DNA of 5,921 nucleotides from Syntrophomonadaceae bacterium (lineage in GTDB: Bacteria > Bacillota_D > Dethiobacteria > DTU022 > UBA8154), in assembly GCA_007120815.1 (NCBI GenBank), contig SKMY01000219.1, positions 1-5,921 on the forward strand, read 5' to 3'. The notes under the pieces were generated by a model. It was not told where the DNA came from. It made no database searches and saw only the letters and a list, made by a program, of their open reading frames with translations. Of the stretch, positions 1 to 5,057 are shown piece by piece. The position numbers and the translations under genes are program-made. Numbering within the stretch: the stretch's first letter is position 1; every line of letters begins with the position of its first letter.

Positions 1-797
1 CAGTAAACAATCTTTGTCTTCTCCGGGTGCAGTTTGAGACCGCAGTGTTCGAACCGCTTCTCCAGGGCCGCTTTCAGCTCTCTGGCCTGTTCTTCTGTTT
101 TGCAATGGCTTATGGCATCATCCGCATAGCGCACGAAGGGTACCTCTGGGTAGTTTCTGGACATCCATGCATCGAAAGCATAGTGTAGGAACAGGTTAGC
201 CAAAAGTGGACTTACAACCCCGCCTTGCGGTACACCCCGGTCTCTTTCTTGTAATGTGCCATCAGGCAATTGCACCGGGACCGTTAGCCAGCGTTCCACA
301 TAGAGCAGTATCCACTTGCAGTCCGTATGGATCCGAAGGGCCTTTAGCAGTAGCTCATGGTCGATGCTGTCAAAGAATGTGCTGATGTCCAAGTCTAACA
401 CCCAATCATACTGCCAGCAGCGTTTCCTGGCTACCCCTACAGCCTCTGCCGCCGACTTGTTCGGCCGGTAGCCATAGGAGTCCGGGTGAAAGTGCTGCTC
501 CAGCAAAGGCTCCAGACGGTTTTTGACCACGGCTTGTGCAATCCGATCGGCTACTGTGGGAATCCCTAATGGCCTGGTCCCGCCTTCTTTGGGTATCTCT
601 ACCCGTTTTACCGGAGGGGGAAAGTAGCTGCCCGAGGACATGCGGTTCCACAGCTTGTAGAGATTATCGCTCCGGTCCTTTCCAAACTGGTCCAGAGATT
701 GCTTATCTACGCCCGCTGCCCCTCTGTTGGCCTTCACTCGCCTGTAGGCATCGTACACTTCTTGCTTGGAAATATGAAACGGCTTTGTTTTGCTCAC
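1..797 (-). CDS. ltrA: Group II intron reverse transcriptase/maturase, N-terminal 265 residues (3' end outside window)
   Basis: This multifunctional protein binds its own intron RNA, assists splicing and copies the intron into new DNA sites. The frame is open for 265 codons from a GTG at 797 to the window edge. The start is set by AGGAGG at 804-809, six bases upstream. Reverse transcriptase blocks appear in order: RT0 region KANRGAAGVD (22-31), RT2 SYGYRPNKS (107-115), RT3 with LDLDISTFFDSIDH (134-147), RT4 RGVPQGGVVSPLLAN (187-201), RT5 FVRYADDA (221-228, catalytic YADD) and RT6 LHPEKTK (256-262). The maturase (X) domain, DNA-binding domain and any HNH endonuclease would lie beyond the left edge, so mobility cannot be judged. 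Nothing in the visible part is broken. The protein does not look like class C intron proteins, but I cannot assign its class. It lies in domain IV of the intron described separately. Confidence 0.95.
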   Translation of the reverse strand, partial: MSKTKPFHISKQEVYDAYRRVKANRGAAGVDKQSLDQFGKDRSDNLYKLWNRMSSGSYFPPPVKRVEIPKEGGTRPLGIPTVADRIAQAVVKNRLEPLLEQHFHPDSYGYRPNKSAAEAVGVARKRCWQYDWVLDLDISTFFDSIDHELLLKALRIHTDCKWILLYVERWLTVPVQLPDGTLQERDRGVPQGGVVSPLLANLFLHYAFDAWMSRNYPEVPFVRYADDAISHCKTEEQARELKAALEKRFEHCGLKLHPEKTKIVY

Positions 798-845
798 AAG
801 ATTCCTCCTAAAACTTCAGTTGACCCTGTGGTAAAACCAGACTGT

Positions 846-898
846 GCAGCCCCTTCGCTCCAGTTCCATTACGAACCTTCTTCACTACTACGAGCTGC
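846..898 (-). ncRNA. Putative domain III of the group II intron
   Basis: On the minus strand GCAGC and GCTGC close a stem. Inside it lie CGTAGTAGTGAAGAAGG and a small GTTC/GAAC hairpin with a GTAAT loop, followed by GGAGCGAAGGGG. The same arrangement occurs just upstream of the maturase gene in many bacterial group II introns, including the CGUAGUAGU stretch of the lactococcal Ll.LtrB intron. The assignment to domain III rests on this resemblance and position; the edges are approximate. Confidence 0.5.
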
Positions 899-1074
899 TC
901 CGCCCCTGTGCCCCACCTCGGTACTCTCATCCTCTGAGGGACTGCCTCATTGGATTTCTCCCTTTACATTGGAGCGACAGGTTCCCACGTTCCATACAGA
1001 AGCCTAAGCTGAGTTCACGCCGCCTCTATACCGGACGCCGCCTGGGCAGTAAGCAGGTTCCCCCCAGACTCATC

Positions 1075-1097
1075 CCGGAGCAACGGTTAACCCCCGG
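1075..1097 (-). ncRNA. Predicted EBS1 hairpin of the group II intron (domain I)
   Basis: On the minus strand a six-pair stem (CCGGGG with CTCCGG, one G-U pair) encloses an 11-base loop. The loop contains AACCGT at 1088-1083. This pairs with ACGGTT, the six exon bases immediately 5' of the intron (1345-1340), plus one further G-U pair. EBS1 is the intron's main target-recognition element and usually sits in such an 11-base terminal loop. The match was found by eye and no fold was computed. Confidence 0.7.
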
Positions 1098-1339
1098 TTT
1101 TGACGTCACCAAAGCTCGTTTCGATACTTCAACAGCGGTTCGTTTGCACTCGTCTCCTCAGCTCTCACCTGACAGGTCTGGCCTGCCTTTCCCTTAACGC
1201 TCACCACCAGGGCTCTTTACCCCAGCAGCTTAAGGTGGTTTGAAGCCCGCTCCTGCAAGCCGACTCCGAGGGGCCCTCCCTCATCTCCTGTACAGCACCA
1301 CACTATCTTAATTCTATATACAGTGTGCTCGTGGCACAC

Positions 1340-1369
1340 AACCGTCCCCGTGATTCCCTGTGCTTCCTC
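1340..1369 (-). repeat. Fragment of dispersed palindromic repeat (copy A), split by the intron; its 5' exon
   Basis: Read on the minus strand, this stretch is GAGGAAGCA, then CAGGGAATCA, then CGGGGACGGTT, and the intron begins directly after it. It matches the arms of the element at 2043-2139 (GGAAGCA followed by CGGGGACGGTT), but with ten extra bases in the middle. The rest of the arm, expected to read CTCTTGCTTCC, should lie past the intron's 3' end, left of this window. It carries the IBS1 sequence ACGGTT (1345-1340). Confidence 0.75.
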
Positions 1370-1427
1370 TTTAATACAAATGCAGCAGGATTTTTCTTGA
1401 AATAAGCCGAATGTTTTAAGAAATAAA

Positions 1428-1433
1428 AGGAGG
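1428..1433 (+). promoter_or_regulatory. Ribosome binding site fixing a TTG start
   Basis: AGGAGG lies eight bases before the TTG at 1442. No ATG or GTG stands in that frame at a workable distance, so this site selects the TTG. I see no convincing -10/-35 pair in 1370-1427, so the promoter of the downstream flavoprotein gene remains unidentified. Confidence 0.7.
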
Positions 1434-1441
1434 CGATTGAT

Positions 1442-2020
1442 TTGACAGTACTGGCGCTTACCGCAAGCCCACGTCGTCAAGGCAACAGCGAGCTGCTGTT
1501 GGGTTCATTTTTAAAAGGAGTCCAGTCTGAAGGGTTGGAAACGGAAACCATCCGGTTAAACGATTTGACCTTTCGACCCTGTCAGGCATGCGACCGCTGT
1601 GCTCCAACGGGCAAATGTGTCGTTCAGGATGATATGCAAACGCTGTATCCCAAAATAATTTCCTGCAGCGCCCTAATCCTTACAACGCCCATATATTTTG
1701 GCTCACTGTCGGCCCAGCTAAAGATGTTTATCGATCGGTTTCAATGCTGGTGGCACGCCAAATATAATCTGGACAAGCCTTTTATAAAGCCTGAAGAAAA
1801 AAGGCCTGCTTATTTTATATGCGTAGGCGCGTTAAAAAAGAAAGACTATAGTGAAAGCGCAAAAAATATTGTGAGCGTTTATTGCCATATTGTTAACTTA
1901 AATCTAAAGGGAAGTCTTTGCTTTAGGGGATATGATGAACCCGGCAGCATTGCCCAGGCTCCGGAACATCTGGAACGGGCTTTCCAGGAAGGCGCGGCCT
2001 TTGCCAAAGTGTTGAAGTAG
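1442..2020 (+). CDS. Iron-sulfur flavoprotein-like NAD(P)H-dependent FMN reductase family protein
   Basis: A 192-residue cytoplasmic flavodoxin-fold protein of the FMN_red family. The N-terminal loop SPRRQGNSELL (9-19) is the usual FMN-phosphate-binding segment, and TPIYFGSLSAQLKMFIDR (82-99) is the second flavin-contact region. Between them Cys47, 50, 53 and 59 form CX2CX2CX5C. This is the compact motif that binds a [4Fe-4S] cluster in the iron-sulfur flavoprotein (ISF) of methanogens, which passes electrons between ferredoxin and FMN. I therefore infer a small electron-transfer flavoprotein rather than a simple flavin reductase; the natural partner is unknown. It begins with TTG, supported by a strong ribosome binding site. 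It is a single-gene unit flanked by two copies of a palindromic repeat and converges on csaA. No signal peptide or membrane segment is visible. The alternative label would be flavodoxin family protein/multimeric flavodoxin WrbA-like. Confidence 0.88.
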   Translation: MTVLALTASPRRQGNSELLLGSFLKGVQSEGLETETIRLNDLTFRPCQACDRCAPTGKCVVQDDMQTLYPKIISCSALILTTPIYFGSLSAQLKMFIDRFQCWWHAKYNLDKPFIKPEEKRPAYFICVGALKKKDYSESAKNIVSVYCHIVNLNLKGSLCFRGYDEPGSIAQAPEHLERAFQEGAAFAKVLK

Positions 2021-2042
2021 GCCGTTTGACGAGAAGCAAGCA

Positions 2043-2139
2043 AGGAAGCACGGGGACGGTTCTCTTGCTTCCTCTTGGAGAAAACAGGGATGATACCCGA
2101 TGTTATCGAGGAAGCAAGAGAACCGTCCCCGTGCTTCCT
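2043..2139. repeat. 97-bp palindromic element with perfect 32-bp inverted arms (copy B, intact)
   Basis: Left arm 2043-2074 and right arm 2108-2139 are exact inverted copies over 32 bases, separated by 33 bases. Each arm is itself a smaller imperfect palindrome, starting GGAAGCA and ending TGCTTCC, with GGGGACGGTT inside. The element carries no gene. It fills most of the gap between two convergent genes and supplies the last two bases of the csaA stop codon. As RNA it would form one very long hairpin from either strand, so it may act as a barrier or transcript end, though no T-run follows either side. It resembles REP/MITE-type sequences mobilised in trans; this is an inference, as no transposase is present here. 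Confidence 0.88.
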
Positions 2140-2494
2140 ATGTTATTCTGCGGCCCAGTGGTACCTCCTTGTCAACGGTCAACAGGGGGACTCGCCCGTC
2201 ATCCAGGACCACGCCCAGAACCAGCACCTCAGACATGAAGGGGCCGATTTGTTTTGGTGGAAAGTTGGTCACGGCAACCACCAGCATGCCCGACAGTTGG
2301 TCTTCCCTGTACGTAGAGGTGAGCTGAGCGCTGGATTGTTTGATCCCCAGGTCCGGTCCAAAGTCAATCTTCAACTTGTAAGCGGGTTTCCTGGCTTCGG
2401 GGAATTCTTCAGCCTGAATGATCCGCCCTACTCGCATCTCAACTTTCATAAACTCCTCGTACGACAACAATGGGTTCACCTCTTTTTGCCTCAT
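2138..2494 (-). CDS. csaA: CsaA-like tRNA-binding-domain chaperone
   Basis: A small cytoplasmic protein (118 residues, or 110 from the alternative start) consisting of one tRNA-binding OB-fold domain. CsaA was described in Bacillus subtilis as a dimeric, export-related chaperone that binds SecA and preproteins. The family signature is clear: MRVGRIIQAEEFPEARKPA (20-38), KLKIDFG, GIKQSSAQ (50-57), VTNFPPKQIGPFMSEVLVLG (75-94) and a VPL end. Its ATG overlaps the stop of the upstream gene as ATGA (2491-2494), and it is the last cistron of the redox operon. No good ribosome binding site precedes that ATG. An internal TTG at 2470 has GAGGTG six bases upstream and would begin exactly where I recall the B. 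subtilis protein beginning, so it is a real alternative. The stop codon TAG uses two bases of the adjacent repeat, yet the C terminus matches the expected family end, so truncation is unlikely. Confidence 0.92.
   Translation of the reverse strand: MRQKEVNPLLSYEEFMKVEMRVGRIIQAEEFPEARKPAYKLKIDFGPDLGIKQSSAQLTSTYREDQLSGMLVVAVTNFPPKQIGPFMSEVLVLGVVLDDGRVPLLTVDKEVPLGRRIT
2477..2482 (-). promoter_or_regulatory. Candidate internal ribosome binding site for csaA
   Basis: On the minus strand GAGGTG lies six bases before a TTG (2470-2468) that is in frame with csaA. It would yield a 110-residue protein starting MLSYEEF, which aligns with the start of B. subtilis CsaA as I recall it. The longer ATG start at 2494 relies on coupling to the upstream gene's stop. 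The sequence alone does not settle which is used. Confidence 0.4.
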
Positions 2495-3147
2495 GCTTTG
2501 TCTTTTTCTTTGAAAAACAGAGCCCCAACAGGACAGGCCTCAACGCACAAGCCGCATTCGATACAGGGCGAATCGGCCAGTTGGACTTCGCCGAAGGTGG
2601 CAACCCGGCGGTTGATTCCTCGCCTGGCAAACCCTATGGCACCTACCTTGGCTTCGTGGTGATCGACCCATACACAGCGCTGGCAGAGCACACACCGGCT
2701 GCGGTCAAAAGTATATGTTGAGGGGCTTTCGTCGATATAAGGTTCTCTGTCCAGGGGTGAAAGGCGTTTCAGTTTGAGTTTGAGTCCCCGTTCCCGGGCA
2801 ATCTTTTGAAGGGTGCAGGCCCGGTTTGCCGGGCACTCACCGCACTTTAGCCGGTGATCTGACAGAAGCAGCTCAAAGCCCGTTTTGACCAACCGGTCCA
2901 CCAACGGCGTCCGGGTTTTGACCACCATACCCTCGTATACCGCCTTGTTGCAGGCCGGAACCGGCTTGTTTTCCCCTTCTATTTCTACAAAGCAAAGGCG
3001 GCAACTGGCCGATGGGTGTTCCTTTTCCTTCACTGCGCAGAGGTTGGGAATATAGATATCGTTTTCAAGGGCAACCCAGAGTAGTTTTTCACCTTCAGCT
3101 GCCGTAACGACCTTATCATCAATGGTTAATGTGACGGTTTGGCTCAT
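2491..3147 (-). CDS. NuoG/HoxU-like iron-sulfur subunit (short; N-terminal part of HydA type, no catalytic domain)
   Basis: A 218-residue electron-wire subunit that would carry electrons between the NuoE/NuoF flavin module and a catalytic partner. Domains in order: plant-type [2Fe-2S] ferredoxin with Cys37, 49, 52 and 66; a His-Cys [4Fe-4S] site with His98, Cys102, 105 and 111 (HX3CX2CX5C); then a two-cluster ferredoxin domain with Cys152, 155 and 158 and Cys195, 198, 201 and 205. The fourth Cys of the first ferredoxin motif, normally in a CVRVC context, is Asp162 here (CVWVD). The protein ends just after the second motif, so it lacks the H-cluster domain of FeFe hydrogenase and the molybdopterin domain of NuoG or formate dehydrogenase; the length is close to HoxU. 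Its start overlaps the nuoF stop (ATGA, 3144-3147), and its stop overlaps the csaA start in the same way. NuoG-like or HoxU-like are both fair names. Confidence 0.93.
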   Translation of the reverse strand: MSQTVTLTIDDKVVTAAEGEKLLWVALENDIYIPNLCAVKEKEHPSASCRLCFVEIEGENKPVPACNKAVYEGMVVKTRTPLVDRLVKTGFELLLSDHRLKCGECPANRACTLQKIARERGLKLKLKRLSPLDREPYIDESPSTYTFDRSRCVLCQRCVWVDHHEAKVGAIGFARRGINRRVATFGEVQLADSPCIECGLCVEACPVGALFFKEKDKA

Positions 3148-5057
3148 TTCCCTTCCCTCTCCCTTTCTTCCACCAAAGACGGTGGCGATAATTTAATGAC
3201 GGCTAGATATTCTGGAGGACAGGCTTTCAGGCAGTTGTCGCATTTAACGCATTTTTCCTGGTCTATGGCTTTCAGCCCATCATCCCGGGTATAGATGGCC
3301 TCCGTTGGGCAGCTCCCAACGCAGGCATTGCAGAGCTTGCTGCACTTTTTTGGCACGATGTAGTAGGCGATCAATTCTTTGCACATCAACGCCGGGCAGC
3401 GTTTTTCCGTAATATGGGCTACATATTCATCCTTAAAATAACGCAAGGTGGTGAGTATTGGATTTGGAGCCGTTCCCCCCAGGTTACACAAAGAGCCCAT
3501 GGTGACATCTTCGGCCAGTTCCTGGAGAATGTCCAGCGTGGACAGTTCATCTTCTTGCCCCGTCGTAATTCGCTTTAACATATCCAGCATGTGCTTGGTC
3601 CCGAGCCGGCAGAAGGTGCACTTGCCGCAGGATTCCTTCTGGGTAAACTCCAAAAAGAAGCGGGCAATGGCCACCATGCAGTCGTCTTCATCCATGACCA
3701 CCAGCCCTCCCGAACCCATGATGGCACCGGCTTCCTGCAGGGAGTCGAAATCAATGGGTAAATCCAATGCCGATTCGGGCAGGCAGCCCCCGGATGGACC
3801 GCCAATTTGGACCGCCTTAAAGGGCTTATCCTTGGGCAGCCCTTCCCCTACGTCATAGATCAGCTGGCGCAAGGTAGTCCCCATGGGAACCTCCACCAGG
3901 CCGGAGTGATTGATCTTTCCAACCAGGGCAAAAACAGCCGTACCCGGGCTTTCCGGTGTGCCGATACTGGCAAACCACTCCACCCCATTGTTGATAATGG
4001 CAGGCAGGTAGCAGTACGTTTTTACATTATTCAAAACCGTGGGTTTGCCCCTGAAGCCTGATTCCGCCAGTCGGGGCGGTCGCTCCCGAGGCATGCCCAT
4101 TTTACCTTCCATGGAACTAATCAACGCGCTGCTTTCGCCGCAAACAAACGCTCCCGATCCCTGGAAGATTTCAATGTCAAAACTAAAATCCGTGCCCAAG
4201 ATTGACTTACCCAGCAGCCCCTTTTCCCGGGCCTGTTTAATGGCCGTGTTGACACGCCGAACGGCCTGGGGGTATTCGGAACGAATATAGAAGTAACCAG
4301 AAGGCGCTCCTACAACATAGGCACAAATGATCATGCCCTCGATGACCTGATGAGGATTTGATTCCAGAATGCTGCGGTCCATAAAAGCGCCAGGATCTCC
4401 CTCATCGGCATTGCAGATCACATATTTCTCCTGTTCCGGGTTTTCCCATACGGCTCCCCACTTTCTTCCTGCGGGGAAGCCGGCACCACCCCGTCCCCGC
4501 AGGTTAGACTTTTTGACAATCTCCAGCACATCTTTCCGCTCCATGCTCAAAACTTGAGGAAGTGCACTGTAGCCGTCTTCAGCAATGTACGCGTCGATTT
4601 CTTCAGGGTCAATGAACCCGCAAAGGCCCAGTATCGTCTTGTTCTCGTATACGCCCCGGGGAAAATCTGAAAAGGTGGGGAAGAAATCGTTGGGCTCCAG
4701 GGCTACCAGAGAATACTCAAAACAGGGGTCATCCTTTTCCAGGTAATTATCAACAAGGAGCTTGACCAGCCCTTCATCGACGTACCCGTAACTCAAGGAA
4801 GGGAATCCCGGTTTGGATATCACAATCAAGTGCTCGGCATAGCAGTGGCCCATGCAGCCCACTTCCATAACCTGGGCATCCAGACCCCGGCGCTCTATCT
4901 CTTTCTTAAAGGCTTCCCGAACGTCGATGGCTCCCGCCGCTTTCCCGCAGGTAGCCGTCCCCACCCAAATGACTGTTTTGTCCTTTAAGGATCCCACTTT
5001 TTCTTTGGCGTGTGTTTTTAATTCCTCGTAATGTTCCGCGGGTGACTTTTCACTCAT
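3144..5057 (-). CDS. nuoF: NuoF/HydB-type FMN- and NAD(P)-binding subunit with C-terminal ferredoxin domain
   Basis: A 637-residue flavin subunit of a soluble NAD(P)H-linked complex. Order: thioredoxin-like [2Fe-2S] domain (about 25-110; Cys37, 68, 72); FMN/nucleotide domain with RGRGGAGFPAGRKW (187-200), NADEGDPGAFMDR (216-228) and GSGAFVCGESSAL (300-312); SLBB region (about 370-445); [4Fe-4S] site Cys477, 480, 483, 524; then a ferredoxin domain with Cys572/576/579/583 and Cys603/606/609/613. Cys460, His548, Cys554 and Cys559 match positions I associate with the zinc site of electron-bifurcating HydB. The length and both extra domains fit HydB/HndC rather than complex I NuoF (about 430-450 residues). 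Oddities: the first thioredoxin-domain Cys is Val32, the first C-terminal motif has CX3C instead of CX2C, and GESS replaces GEET. It overlaps nuoE upstream and the HoxU-like gene downstream by ATGA. AAGGAG lies ten bases before its start. Confidence 0.95.
   Translation of the reverse strand: MSEKSPAEHYEELKTHAKEKVGSLKDKTVIWVGTATCGKAAGAIDVREAFKKEIERRGLDAQVMEVGCMGHCYAEHLIVISKPGFPSLSYGYVDEGLVKLLVDNYLEKDDPCFEYSLVALEPNDFFPTFSDFPRGVYENKTILGLCGFIDPEEIDAYIAEDGYSALPQVLSMERKDVLEIVKKSNLRGRGGAGFPAGRKWGAVWENPEQEKYVICNADEGDPGAFMDRSILESNPHQVIEGMIICAYVVGAPSGYFYIRSEYPQAVRRVNTAIKQAREKGLLGKSILGTDFSFDIEIFQGSGAFVCGESSALISSMEGKMGMPRERPPRLAESGFRGKPTVLNNVKTYCYLPAIINNGVEWFASIGTPESPGTAVFALVGKINHSGLVEVPMGTTLRQLIYDVGEGLPKDKPFKAVQIGGPSGGCLPESALDLPIDFDSLQEAGAIMGSGGLVVMDEDDCMVAIARFFLEFTQKESCGKCTFCRLGTKHMLDMLKRITTGQEDELSTLDILQELAEDVTMGSLCNLGGTAPNPILTTLRYFKDEYVAHITEKRCPALMCKELIAYYIVPKKCSKLCNACVGSCPTEAIYTRDDGLKAIDQEKCVKCDNCLKACPPEYLAVIKLSPPSLVEEREREGK

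Larger units (their letters stand above)
1..1339 (-). mobile_element. Group II intron, 5' portion (domains I to IV; 3' end outside window)
   Basis: This is a self-splicing ribozyme and retroelement carrying its own reverse transcriptase. The proposed 5' end at 1339 begins GTGTG on the minus strand, matching the GUGYG consensus of group II introns. It directly abuts a recognisable repeat fragment (1340-1369). A hairpin loop at 1075-1097 carries AACCGT, the exact complement of the last six exon bases ACGGTT, as expected for EBS1-IBS1 pairing. The 542 bases between the 5' end and the maturase start hold no credible gene. They contain group II-like conserved stretches, including CGTAGTAGTGAAGAAGG in a putative domain III. 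Plus-strand reading frames here are antisense shadows. The 3' end (domains V and VI) is off the left edge. The 5' boundary is well supported by two independent observations; the intron class is not assigned. Confidence 0.88.

Noticed and set aside
536..1197. Overlapping plus-strand open frames of 91, 102 and 117 codons
   Set aside because: They lie antisense to the intron maturase and its structured RNA leader, have no ribosome binding sites, and their predicted proteins look like random translation rich in Ser, Pro and Arg.
1308..1312. Alternative intron 5' end at a second GTGTG
   Set aside because: The bases before it (AAGATA) do not pair with the EBS1 loop and show no repeat homology, unlike the boundary at 1339.
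1217..1480. Minus-strand open frame of 87 codons across the intron 5' end
   Set aside because: It crosses the predicted intron boundary, the repeat fragment and the start of the flavoprotein gene, so it is not a plausible coding unit.
2043..2139. Classical rho-independent terminator
   Set aside because: The hairpin is far longer than usual, with a 33-base loop, and no T-run follows on either strand. It may still affect transcript ends, but it is better described as a repeat element.
2043..2139. CRISPR repeats
   Set aside because: There are only two arms, in inverted rather than direct orientation, with no further regular units or spacers.
2138..2140. csaA truncated by insertion of the repeat
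   Set aside because: Although the repeat supplies two bases of the stop codon, the protein ends VPLGRRIT, at the same point as the B. subtilis homologue as I recall it, so the coding sequence seems complete.
2026..2721. Plus-strand open frames of 70 to 195 codons opposite csaA and the HoxU-like gene
   Set aside because: Both minus-strand genes have clear family motifs throughout; these frames are shadows, and two of them begin inside or read through the inverted repeat.
2491..3147. Full FeFe hydrogenase (HydA) or NuoG
   Set aside because: The frame stops shortly after the second ferredoxin motif and the next frame is csaA; there are no H-cluster motifs or molybdopterin domain, and no sign of a frameshifted continuation.
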